From: Agapanthus africanus
Taxonomy: Eukaryota > Streptophyta > Magnoliopsida > Asparagales > Amaryllidaceae
NCBI GenBank assembly: GCA_030015575.1
Contig: JASDDO010000006.1
Coordinates: forward strand, 316,992,361 to 317,056,360
Length of the DNA: 64,000 bases
Reading direction: 5' to 3'
Positions 1 through 9,219 of this stretch are shown in pieces. The notes beneath the pieces are model-generated. The model was not told where the DNA came from and made no database searches. It worked only from the letters and a program-made list of their open reading frames with translations. A program made the translations under genes and the position numbers. Positions within the stretch are counted from its first letter, which is position 1, and every line of letters starts with the position of its first letter.

Positions 1-520
1 CCACCTGCGTGAGATCCTTACGACTCACAAGGGAGAAACACACTTAGGGATCTCCACGATCCCTAAGGAGAAATTACACTTGCGAGATCCTCACGACTCA
101 TAAGGAGAACCCTCTTATAAGACCCTCACGGCTCATAAAATTTGAAAGTCTTAAGCTACAGGGATCTGAAGCTGTTCTTAAGCAGCCCCCACAACCTCCA
201 ATACTGCCCTACAAGCAGCTCAATACTGACCCTAATATACAATCCACGGGCGCGAATAAACATTTCCCTAACAAAGTCCCATCCGTGACTAGGGATATGT
301 GTGCTCAGTGAACAGCCCTTGTAAGTCCTCTCGACTTAGAAGGAGAAAATACTCTTGTAAGATCCTTACGACTTACGAGAAGCCATACACTTAGGAGTCC
401 TCACGATTCTTAAGGAGAAAACACACCTACGAGATCCTCACGACTCACTAGGAGAAATACCTTTATGAGACCCTTACGGCTCATGAAGTCAAAAGTCTTA
501 GTCGACAGGATCTTAACCCT
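1..520 (+). repeat. Tandem ~43-bp hairpin units (two blocks)
   Basis: The region is made of imperfect ~40-45-bp units. Each has a near-constant centre (ATCCTCACGA and close variants) flanked by self-complementary arms that differ from unit to unit, for example CTTGTAAG/CTTACGAG, CTACGAG/CTCACTAG and TTATGAG/CTCATGA. Blocks lie at about 1-150 and 310-520, separated by a spacer with a short stretch found again near 19620-19730. The same order of arm types recurs at 3440-3640, 19388-19570, 19740-19935 and 23520-23720. No coding capacity is supported. Confidence 0.8.
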
Positions 521-540
521 GTTTACTAAGCCACCTTTGT

Positions 541-880
541 TCGTCATCGACAGAGGCAAATGATGATTCGGTCCTGGTAATATTCCAGTTGTAACGGTGC
601 TGATGCCAAAATCGGTGTCCAATTCCAAGCTTGCAGCAAAGAAGCTAGCGAGCCACACATGCATACGAAATAGCCGAAATGATGGGGCAACTTGCAACAA
701 AATCAGCAACTAAAAAAATGTATGCATGCAAAATAGCCAAAATGATTGGGCAACTCGCAATAAAAAGCAGCGAGTAAGAATAAAACAAATGATTGGGCAC
801 CACGAAAAACAGCCGAAATGATTGGGCAATCGCGACCTTCGCAATATAAAAGCTGAAATGATAAAGTATCGCGGAAAGAA
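541..880 (+). repeat. Spacer with one 84-bp-type unit and CCGAAATGAT repeats
   Basis: About 541-610 matches the 84-bp unit that occurs three times at 19983-20235. From about 665 to 870 the motif GCCGAAATGAT-GGGCA recurs four to five times between short inverted arms such as CTCGC/GCGAG. The matching segment in copy B is 20270-20490. No gene is evident. Confidence 0.7.
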
Positions 881-882
881 AT

Positions 883-884
<2 letters not shown>

Positions 885-916
<32 letters not shown>
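885..916. repeat. (TA)n microsatellite
   Basis: An uninterrupted TA dinucleotide run of about 15 units inside the internal repeats of copy A. Copy B has no such run at the equivalent place near 20500, so the expansion is copy-specific. Confidence 0.9.
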
Positions 917-919
<3 letters not shown>

Positions 920-1199
920 TTATACCCTACAGGTGGTATCACTTCAATCTCTATATACAATTCAGGGGCGCAAACAAAGAAGGGATCACACCCTTCCTCC
1001 CCAGGTCTCATCAGAAGAAGAAGCCAAATCTCAACGGTTCACAGATAGCCTGGAGATCATATCAACATTCGTCTCATTATGACAGACACGACATCAAACA
1101 AAGCGGAACCGCGGCAACTCCCAGTTCCATGACTCGGCGGTGCACAGATGACCGAGAGTCAAATCCCGACTCAGTGAAATGCGGATAAAGTCAACCCTT

Positions 1200-3430
1200 C
1201 CTGGTTACGTGGAACGCGGCTTATGTCAATCCTGACCCCGTGGAAAACGTCCAGAGCGGATCCTGGTCCTCGTAGAGCACGGCAATGACCCCGTGTGAAG
1301 CATCCAAAGCGGAGCCTGGTCCTCGCAGAACACGGCAGTCAACCGTGGGAAGCATCCAGAGCAAAATTCCTGTTTACGTAGAACGCGGCTTATGTCAATC
1401 CTGACCCCATAGGAAACGTCCAGAGCGGATCCTGGTCCTCTCAGAGCACGGCAATGACCCCGTATGAAGCATCCAGAGCGGAGCCTGGTCCTCGCAGAAC
1501 ACGGCAGTGAACCCGTGGGAAGCATCCATAGCAAAATTCCTGGCTACGTGGAACGCGGCTTATGTCAATCCTGACCCCGTGGGAAACGTCCAGAGTGGAA
1601 CCTGGTCATCGCAGAGTACGGCAATGACCCCGTGTGAAGCATCTAGAGTGGAGCGTGGTCCTCGCAGAATACGGCAATGACCCCATGGGAAGCATCCAGA
1701 GCAAAATTTCCGGTTACGTGGAACGCAGCTTATGTCAATCCTGACCCCGTGGGAAACGTCCAGAGCGGATCCTGGTCCTCGCAGAGCATGGCAATGACCC
1801 CGTGTAAAGCATCCAGAGTGGAGCCTGGTCATCGCAGAACACGGCAGTGAACCCATGGGAAGCATCCAGAGTAAAATTCCTGGTTACGTGGAACGCGACT
1901 TATGTCAATCCTGACCCCGTGGGAAACGTCCAGAGCGGATCCTGGTCCTCATAGAGCACGGCAATGACCCCGTGTGAAGCATCCAGAGTGGAGCCTGGTC
2001 CTCGCAGAACACGGCAGTGAACCCGTGGGAAGCATCCAGAGCAAAATTCCTGGCTATGTGGAACACGGCTTTTGTCAATCCTGACCCCATGGGAAACGTC
2101 CAGAGCGGATCCTGGTCCTCGCGGAGCACGGCAATGACCCCGTGTGAAGCATCGAGAGCGGAGCCTGGTCCTTGCAGAACACGGCAGTGAACCCGTGGGA
2201 AGCATCCAGAGCAAAATTCCTGGTTATGTGGAGCGCGACTTATGTCAATCCTGACCCCGTGGGAAACGTCCAGAGCGGAGCCTGGTCTTCGCAGAACATG
2301 GCAGTAAACCCGTGGGAAGCATCCAGAGCAAAATTCCTGGCTATATGGAACGCGGCTTATGTCAATCCTGACCCTGTGGGAAATGTCCACAGCGGATCCT
2401 GGTCCTCGCAGAGCACGGCAATGACCCCGTGTAAAGCATCCAGAGCGAAGCCTGGTCCACGCAGAACACGGCAGTGAACCCGTGGGAAGCATCCAAAGAA
2501 AAATTCTTGGTTACGTGGAACGCGGCTTATGTAAATCCTGACCCCATGGGAAACGTCCAGAGCGGATCCTGGTCCTCACAGAGCACGGCAATGATCCCGT
2601 GTGAAGCATCCAGAGCGGAGCCTGGTCCTCGCAGAACATGGCAGTGAACCCGTGGGAAGCATCCAGAGCAAATTCCTGGTTACATGGAACGTGGCTTATG
2701 TCAATGATGACCCCGTGTGAAGCATCCAGAGCAGAGCCTGGTCCTCGCAGAACACGGCAGTGAACCCGTAGGAAGCATTCAGAGCAAAATTCCTGGTTAC
2801 GTGGAACACGGCCTATGTCAATCCTGACCCCATGGGAAATATCCAGAGCGGATCCTGGTCCTTGCAGAGCACGGTAATGACCCCGTGTGAAGCATCCAGA
2901 GCGGAGCCTGGTCCTCGCAGAACACGGCAGTGAACCCGTGGGAAGCATCCAGAGCAAATCCCTGGTTACGTGGAACGCGGCTTATGTCAATCATGACCCC
3001 GTATGAAGCATCCAGAGCGGAGCCTGGTACTCGCAGAACACGGCAGTGAACCCGTGGGAAGCATCCAGAGCAAAATTCCTGGCTACGTTGAACGCGGCTT
3101 ATGTCAATCCTGACCCCGTGGGAAACGTCCAGAGAAGATCCTGGTCCTCGCAGAGCACGGCAATGACCCCATGTGAAGCATCCAGAATGGAGCTTGCTCC
3201 TCGCAGAACACGACAATGACCCCGTGGAAGCATCCAGAGAAAAATTCCTGGTCACGTGGAACACGGATAATGTCAATCCTGACCCTGTGAGAAACGTCCA
3301 GAGCGGATCCTGGTCCTCACAGAGCACGGCAATGACCCCATGTGAAGCATCCAGAGCGGAGCCTGGTCCTCGCAAAACACGGCTATGACCCCGTAGGAAG
3401 TATCCAGAGCAACTCCTCATTCCCTGAGAT
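1200..3430 (+). repeat. 170-bp tandem array built from three ~55-bp sub-units
   Basis: The phrase TATGTCAATCCTGACC recurs at about 1391, 1561, 1731, 1901, 2071 and 2241 with exact 170-bp spacing, then with some shortened units (about 2358, 2528, 2697, 2813, 3098, 3269). Each 170-bp unit holds three related ~55-bp monomers. Each monomer has the form CCCGTG-GAAGCATCCAGAGC followed by a CTGGTCCTCGCAGA-type block; the third monomer carries AAAATTCCTGGTTACGTGG instead. Long minus-strand ORFs here are by-products of the periodicity. Copy B has a shorter version (21241-21665). Confidence 0.92.
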
Positions 3431-3439
3431 ACGGATAAG

Positions 3440-3660
3440 GGCAACCTCACCCATCACTTGCGGGTCCTCATGACTCGTAAGGGAGAAAATTCTCTTATGA
3501 GATCCTTACGACTTTCAAGAGAAAACATACTTAGGAATCCTCACGATTCTTAAGGAGAAATTACACCTACGGGATCCTCTCGACCGGTAGGGAGAAAATT
3601 CTTTATGAGACCCTCACGGTTCATAAAGTTGAAAAGTCTCAGGAGGCAGATCTTAACCCT
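3440..3660 (+). repeat. Hairpin-unit block, third occurrence
   Basis: Five successive inverted-repeat units carry the arm pairs CTTGCGGGT/ACTCGTAAG, CTTATGAG/CTTTCAAG, CTTAGGAATC/GATTCTTAAG, CCTACGGG/CCGGTAGG and TTTATGAG/TTCATAAA, around the near-constant centre. They match block 23520-23720 of copy B unit for unit. After this the two copies diverge: A carries the antisense gene, B a ~320-bp spacer. Confidence 0.8.
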
Positions 3661-3872
3661 GAATCCTAAGCCATCGTTGTCCTGCAAAGAAATCAAGATA
3701 GACTACCCACAGAATACATTCAATAAAAAGGGACACACCATCTTGAAGAAAAATATGTCTTTTATTCATGAATCAAAATGAATACAAAGTACAATTCGTG
3801 AAAGAACAAAAAAATATACTCTTATTCGGGAGTATGTACAAAGGAAGAATAAAAAAATATGTATACAATTCT
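3660..3872. other. Spacer after antisense gene stop
   Basis: On the minus strand this would be the 3' UTR of the antisense gene. It is AT-rich and contains AATAAA-like strings on both strands, for example ATTCAATAAAAAG near 3720. No further feature is supported. Confidence 0.3.
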
Positions 3873-4537
3873 TCAAGTCGGCGGGAAATTTAGCAGATTT
3901 GCCAGTTCATCCCTCTTTCGCTGGGCCTCGCCTTCATGATTCAGTATCGCCAAAAGAAGGGCCTCCGCCTGAGATTGTTGGGTCTGGTATGAGGAAAGTC
4001 GGCCTTCGAGCTCTTTTTCAGTAGCCTTATGGGCCTCAACCATTTCACGAGTGAAAACGGTGGCTTTATCGATGGCTACCACCTTCTTGATGGCCTCTTG
4101 AAGCACTCGCCATAGTTCATACGCTTTATTGGCCTTGGCCGTAAGGCTGGCTTGAAGCTCCCTCAGCGCCTTAGAAGCCAGCTCCCTCTCTGAAAACTTC
4201 GGCCGAGCCTCTTCTCACATGATATCATATTCTCCGCACACCGCTCAATTAGGCCCCGTAAACTCGCTTTCGCGGCTACAACCTCCGAAGAAAGGTGTGT
4301 ACATGCTAGCACATGCAAGCAAGCCTCCACCTGCCGACAAAACTCAACCCAGAATTGCACCACTGCTTCACTATGATAGGTGGCAAGAAAGGGAAGAGAG
4401 CCGTTAGCTTCAGCAGCAAATGCTTCGGCCGTGATTAGACTGCCAGCGCGAAGTTCCTCGATTAGAGATGATAGAGAGACAAGGCTTAGCTTGGCCATCC
4501 GTTCCGAGGTACGTAGAGCATAAGGGCCAGGAGGCAT
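3873..4537 (-). CDS. Coiled-coil C-terminal exon(s) of antisense PMD gene
   Basis: Two overlapping-phase open stretches (4537-4163 and 4106-3873) encode Leu/Ala/Glu/Lys-rich sequence with heptad-like spacing. A Trp/Cys-containing part reads FWVEFCRQVEACLHVLAC, and the tail contains KATEKELEGRLSSYQTQQSQAEALL. The two stretches are in different frames, joined by a frameshift or small intron between about 4205 and 4106. No known domain was recognised. The overall plan, PMD plus a long coiled coil, resembles transposon-borne PMD proteins. Confidence 0.5.
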
Positions 4538-5750
4538 GGCGATGCGTGACTCCAGCGCAGTGAGAACTGGCAGGGCTATTCAGATTTATAAACAGTCAGT
4601 GAAACCTGTAAGCAGAGAACAAATGGAACGACATTAAGACTTTACTTACCCACAGTCATGCAAGAGGGATCTGAAGGCTCCCTAGGCCCATCAAGAACCC
4701 CAACCTCGTCGTCGGCCTCCAGGACTGTAAAAGACGCCGGTGTCATTTTACGAAACAATGATAATGCTATGAAAAGAGGGTAAAACAACACTAACCTTGT
4801 CCGGAAGATAGGACGATACGCTGAGGAGATATCGCCTGCAGAGCAGCCATCTCCAACAAGTGCTGAAAGGACTGCCTGGGAGATAGATCGACAATAGATG
4901 CCACCAATCCGCGCAATTCTGAAAAAACAGAAAGGTTCAAATGATGGAGAAGTTATTAATGAAAAAATATAGAAAGCTACCTTCGACGCTCCTCACATTC
5001 TGAGCCGGAGGGATAGCAGCTTCAACGGCCTCCTCCATGGCCTCGGGCACATCCTCGGGGACGTGGACTAGTGTAGCAGCCTCTGAGCAAGGAGCAGCAG
5101 CTACCACCGCAGGCTCCAGCAGAAGGACGGTAGCCTCAACTACCTGCCCCTTAGTCTCTGAGCCGCCCCCAGAAAGATCCATCGGAACGGCGACCGACGA
5201 AGATGCCTCCTCCGAGGGAACAAGTGCTTGGGAAGCGGAAACCACCGAGGGAGACTCTATTGCAAGAGCAACAGTTGCATCAACCCCCTCCACACTGATT
5301 GGTGCTTCACTCGGGATATCAGCAGACTCTACAGTCAAAGCACGACTTAGAGCCTCCACCGCCGCCGAAGTCCCTGCAAAGTTTGTACAAAGATAAGGAT
5401 ACATATATATGTATGCAAACAATATGAAATATTACAAAGAAATACATGAACATACCGATGCGCAAGGGAGCTTCCAGTATGGCTTGTTCAAGCCAACGCT
5501 CCTTCCTAAGGAGATGTGCTCGCCGAGGTCCGAGGGTGAAAACGCGGCCACCGGTCCACAGTGAAAACGCGTCCTCGGCGTTGGCCGAAACAGCCTGTTT
5601 AAGGGCCCTTTCGCCCCATTCTTCCAAAGGGCCGATGAATCGTCGCCGGATCCACGGAGGGTCTTCGTAAAAGATGACGGTAGGGTAGGGCTTCTTCGGA
5701 ATCCTTACGTTCTCCGATTCATCTTGCGAACGTCTTAAAACCTCAGCCAA

Positions 5751-6434
5751 TTATGCAGCTTCCTCGGCAGATGAACTCGGGAAAAGTAGGCTAACGTCCG
5801 ATTCTTGCATAGCCGACGGTTCATCCTGAAGAATAGGCTCAGACTCTATTAAAGAGTCGAGCAGATTGGTAGCCGTCTTCCTCCGCCACTTGGATCCAGA
5901 ACCGACCCCCGAAGACGACCGTTTCCTCCCTCGTTGAGCTTTGGCACGGCGCTGGCCCACTTCACCTTCAACGCCCTCGCTTCCAACACCCTCGCTTGGC
6001 GGTGCTACCGAGGACGACACGGCCATTGTCGACGCTGCGGACGATGATACTACTACCGGCGCCCTATTAGCCCTCGATTGAGCCCGAGTACCCAGTGGCA
6101 TACCAGCTGTGGGGGTGAAGTCCACTTCCGCCGCCCCCGGAATGAGCGCAACACTGGTTTCCCTCAGGGGAAAGCGAACCGGTGCACGCAGTCGCGACGG
6201 AACTCCCGTGGCTTGAACCGGAATGGGAGCGCTGTATCCAAGAAGCACCCTCTTTTCCTCAGCAATAATTGGACTGACCCGATGGAGGTACCAGCCTGTG
6301 AAAGACCCCACACATCGAGGAACATGATCAGCTTCAGGGATCATGAAGTAAGAACCAGTGTTCAGCCACATAAAGTGATGAGCGGCGTCACGAACAGCTT
6401 CAGGCGATGGGCTAGGCGCCACTGTAAATTCCTC
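5751..6434 (-). CDS. Linker segment of antisense PMD gene: basic, Ser/Ala-rich
   Basis: This is the continuation of the PMD gene after the one-base shift, open to TAA at 5751. It begins with an aromatic segment (HHFMWLNTGSYFMIP) that still resembles PMD C-terminal sequence, then becomes disordered: Ala/Ser/Val runs, a glycine-glutamate patch and a basic stretch (RRAKAQRGRKR) that could serve as a nuclear localisation signal. The end is acidic. The next coding segment begins right after the stop, so this stop is either another disabling mutation or an exon junction I did not resolve. Confidence 0.5.
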   Translation of the reverse strand, partial: EEFTVAPSPSPEAVRDAAHHFMWLNTGSYFMIPEADHVPRCVGSFTGWYLHRVSPIIAEEKRVLLGYSAPIPVQATGVPSRLRAPVRFPLRETSVALIPGAAEVDFTPTAGMPLGTRAQSRANRAPVVVSSSAASTMAVSSSVAPPSEGVGSEGVEGEVGQRRAKAQRGRKRSSSGVGSGSKWRRKTATNLLDSLIESEPILQDEPSAMQESDVSLLFPSSSAEEAA

Positions 6435-6454
6435 GAAGGGGATGCCTGATCATA

Positions 6455-7567
6455 TCAAAGTTGCTGAGCAAAGCGGTGTGGGTTGTACCGCATAAAGAGG
6501 GCCGCACTGTTCTGACGAAATACCAGATAACCTGGTCTGATCACGTACAGGTGCATGGCCTCCCTGGGCTTCAGAGAAGGTACCCCCTCTTTCGACGAGT
6601 CGTGGAGCTGTTGAATCGGTCCTGAAGGAGCAGATAGGGCTCGATCAATGAATACCATTCCGCCCGTATTAGCATAGGGAGCAATCAGCACATGAATAGC
6701 CGCAAACTGAGTCGGGTCAGGAGCAGAAGCGTCCACCAGCCGCATCAGTCGCGGAAAAGTGTAAGCGTCATAAAATTTGGGTCTCTGGTGCGCAGTAAAG
6801 ACCCCCAACACGTGCATCTCAATCCAAGATGTGAAGTAATGAAGAGAGAAATTTACCACATCTACACCTGGAGTTGAGATATTAGTCGCAGCGCCTAACC
6901 TATGATATAGATGCGCTAGCCCTGGAATGCCCACAGCTAGCCGTGTTCCCTCAACAATACGATGAGCAGGGTAGATAACCAAGGCTCTCATGAAACGGCG
7001 ATGCATGGGAATAACGAACCAGCTAAGCCAAACGCTGATGAAGCCCACAAAGAAAGTCTCCTCATCCATACCAGGAGCTGCAATCGACTCGAAAGATACC
7101 GCTGACATGATAGGAATGTAGTACTGAGCAGGTCCTCTTCTTTAATCGGGGTAAAGGTAGACCATGGGGTGTCGAGGGGTAAGTCCTATCTTATAAATCT
7201 GCCCCCATGGCTGGGCTTCGCCGTGGAAAATACGGTGCCCCAAAATATCTATAGCCGGCACCGGATGGTTTGGAATACCGGTCATTGAAAGCTCAAGCCG
7301 TCCCATAGGGGTCCAATTCGGCATCTCCACGGCAAAGACAGTCCATGGAGGATCCATCGGCAGGATTGGATAAGTAGGCTCCGTCGGTATCTCGCAAAGA
7401 AAACTTCGGCGACCGCGGATGATGTGACCGTACCAGGTCCCCCACAAGAGCAAGTTAGTGCGATTCGGGTCATGAGCCCTGATCATAGCCATTACTTCCT
7501 CGTCAGACGGTGACCGAGGAAAAGCAGCTTCCGAGCGAGTGAAAGGGAAGTATGGAACAGAAGTCAT
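6455..7567 (-). CDS. PMD-like domain segment of the antisense gene (contains one in-frame stop)
   Basis: The reading frame opens at an ATG (7567) and runs in one frame to 6455 apart from a single TAA at 7142-7144; eleven codons then lead to the next Met. The downstream half has the features expected of the PMD core: an acidic/aromatic stretch ETFFVGFISVWLSWFVIP followed by a hydrophobic A-L-V-I-Y-P run, then LAVGIPGLAHLYHRLG. The last codons, RYNPHRFAQQ, resemble the domain's exit motif. The next codon is a TGA and the frame shifts about 20 bases later. The domain acts in gene silencing and genome stability in MAIN/MAIL proteins; the role of transposon copies is not known. Confidence 0.62.
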
Positions 7568-8423
7568 TGTACCTGAAATAAAAGAAGGGGAAACTGTTAA
7601 AGCGAAGCCAACAGTGTATATATATATGTTTATAAATGTATATATATAAAAAGACAGTGGAAGAAAGCGACAGGGGACTCATTTTATGGGACCATTAGTT
7701 ACAAAACACATGGGTCTCACAAAATCGAGATGGCGGCTTGCTAATGATGAGGCAAAGCAATTACAATGAGACAAAAAGAAGATTCTCAATAAATGAGCAG
7801 TGGATTTTAAATGACCCTACATATTCCTCAAAAAGAAATTCATCTTGGACTCTGCAACAAATCAAGCAGAAGCTAGGGAATTAAATTCCCAGAAAGCACC
7901 ACTGCAAAGCTCTTCTTCTTGGTTGCAAAGAGACAACTCAGGGCAAGGAAACCCCAAGAAGCCCCCTGGAAAGAACTAGGTTTTTCATAGGAATTAAATT
8001 CCTTTTGAAAAAGGGGAATTAAATTCCCAAAAGACATTTCTTCAGAGCCAAAGCTTTTTGAGATGGAATTAAATTGCATGGAAAAGGCAAACACCACCAT
8101 TGACCCCTGAAGACCAGAGAAACCCTAGCGAGGTCTATTGTTTAAGGATTGGATGGTTTTCTTTTTAAAGAACTTTAAAAAAATGGGTTCTTGTTAAAGG
8201 GAAAAACTCTTGATGTGGATTTAAAATCCAATGAAGATTTCTGCAAAGTTCTTCAACCGTTCAAGATCATTACCTGAGAAAAGGGAATCTTTTGACAGAG
8301 TTAAACTCTGGAAATTTTCAAAGCAGAGAACTAAGCTCTAGAAAAGAGAATTAAATTCTCAAAGGGAAAAAATTAACAAGGAAGAAGATGAAAGAGTGGA
8401 GGCGCTTCTGAAGAGACCCCTGC
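7568..8423 (-). promoter_or_regulatory. 5' leader of antisense gene with probable UTR intron
   Basis: Read on the minus strand from a TATA box at 8430-8424, the leader shows a possible splice donor CAG|GTAATG near 8275. An acceptor TTTTATTTCAG lies near 7575, directly before the PMD ATG. The leader contains inverted repeats of the kind seen in the LTR (GAGAATTTAATTCTC near 8360; CAGAGTTTAACTCTG near 8300; several GGAATTNAATTCC). An AT-rich stretch with TATATA runs lies at 7615-7650. This is inference from signals, not from transcript evidence. Confidence 0.45.
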
Positions 8424-8430
8424 ATTTATA
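8424..8430 (-). promoter_or_regulatory. Candidate TATA box for antisense transcription
   Basis: The minus strand reads CCTATAAATGCAGGGG. It resembles the CCTATAAATAGGAG of the sense LTR promoter and is followed on the minus strand by a pyrimidine-rich leader ending in the PMD gene. It lies about 115 bp inside the element from the start of the 3' LTR. Confidence 0.5.
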
Positions 8431-8495
8431 GGATGTGATGGGAAACTTTTCATCTCCCCTATTCCCTAGATAGATCCAACGGTCACAAAGGTGAC

Positions 8496-8533
8496 AGCGT
8501 TGCACTCACGTGCAGACACGTGAGAGCAACGCT
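8496..8533 (+). other. PPT-adjacent hairpin, copy A
   Basis: An 8-bp outer stem AGCGTTGC (8496-8503) pairs with GCAACGCT (8526-8533). A 2-nt internal mismatch follows, then an inner stem TCACGTG/CACGTGA (8506-8512, 8517-8523) closing a CAGA loop. It ends 11 nt before the LTR. Copy B has the same geometry with different bases at 24049-24090. Confidence 0.85.
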
Positions 8534-8544
8534 ATGGGGGCATT
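8534..8544 (+). other. Polypurine tract of copy A
   Basis: A G-run (8536-8540) within ATGGGGGCATT stands immediately before the LTR start TGTTCCC. It matches the GGGGGGCATT at 24090-24099 of copy B. The tract primes plus-strand DNA synthesis during reverse transcription. Confidence 0.75.
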
Positions 8545-8584
8545 TGTTCCCTGATTAAAAATCAGAAATTACCTCAATGAGGTA

Positions 8585-8815
8585 TCACGTGTTCACACGT
8601 GACCAAGGGTCACGTGTTGACACGTGATCTCTTTTACAGAATTGAATTCTAAGTAAGCAGAAGTGTAAACAAATGGCTAAAGAAAGACTCCAATGGGGCG
8701 TCACGTGCTCACACGTGACCAAGGGTCACGTGCTCACACGTGATGGTCTTTAGCCCAGGTAAAATACAGAATTAAATTCTGAATGAAGAGGAATCACGTG
8801 CCAACACGTGATAGG
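8585..8815. repeat. Paired G-box palindromes in U3 of copy A LTR
   Basis: Five copies of TCACGTG-N4-CACGTGA lie upstream of the LTR TATA box. The two CACGTG cores are always separated by four variable bases. CACGTG is the G-box/E-box core bound by plant bZIP and bHLH factors, so these are candidate enhancer sites. Confidence 0.8.
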
Positions 8816-9161
8816 CTTTAAAAGCCTTCTGAATTGATAGAATTAAATTCTAAGTAAGGGAAATTAAAGAGCCTAACTGGGAAAGTATTTCTCCAAATCT
8901 TTCCAAACAAAAAAGGATTATAGGGGACCATTGGATTAAAAATCCAAGGGTGATTAAAAATCACTAATTTATGGAAAGATTTTAGACAAGGAAAGATTTT
9001 CCTAAATTTCACCAAAAATAACAAACAAAATATCTTTTGGATTAAAAATCCAATGGTGAATAAAATTCACTGAGAGATCTAAAAGATCATATTAGTTATG
9101 AAAAACAAACAAAATCTTTCAATGAGAGATTTACTCAACAAATTGATTCTTTTCCTTCTCC

Positions 9162-9169
9162 TATAAATA
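9162..9169 (+). promoter_or_regulatory. LTR promoter TATA box, copy A
   Basis: TATAAATA sits in the context TTCTCCTATAAATAGGAGCC, which is itself an inverted repeat, and purine-rich sequence follows. The same arrangement is present in both copy B LTRs (12346 and 24994). Transcription would start about 30 bp downstream. Confidence 0.75.
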
Positions 9170-9219
9170 GGAGCCAAGAAGAGAAGAAAGAGAGAGAATT
9201 TTTGGGGAGATAGAATTTT

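Larger units (their letters stand above)
3873..7567 (-). pseudogene. Antisense plant-mobile-domain-like gene carried in retrotransposon
   Basis: A multi-exon minus-strand gene occupies the stretch between the repeats and the 3' LTR of copy A. From its 5' end it encodes a plant mobile domain (aminotransferase-like, MAIN/PMD type) region (7567-6455), a Ser/Ala/basic linker (about 6435-5751), then a segment with KKPYPTVIFYEDPPW and a WGERAL motif (5750-5455). A low-complexity Ala/Ser/Val/Glu segment (5376-4980) and a coiled-coil-rich C-terminus (4537-3873) follow. Splice signals are readable: donor after 5454 with acceptor TTTGCAG near 5377; donor AAG|GTAGCT near 4981 with acceptor TTTTTTCAG near 4921; donor ACAAG|GTTAGTG near 4797 with acceptor TTTTACAG near 4729; donor TG|GTAAGTAAAG near 4651. 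Breaks: in-frame TAA at 7142-7144, TGA at 6455-6457 and a one-base shift near 6435. PMD genes captured by plant gypsy-type elements are known. Family call from motif resemblance only. Confidence 0.7.

Noticed and set aside
1226..3450. Long minus-strand ORFs with repeated SLPCSARTRLRSG-like peptides
   Set aside because: They follow the 170-bp/55-bp periodicity (unit length leaves a frame open), have no start context or domain, and change frame when units are shortened. Treated as repeat by-products.
1..3660. CRISPR-like appearance (constant segment alternating with variable segment)
   Set aside because: Variable parts are self-complementary arms, not unrelated spacers, and the sequence is plant nuclear retrotransposon DNA.
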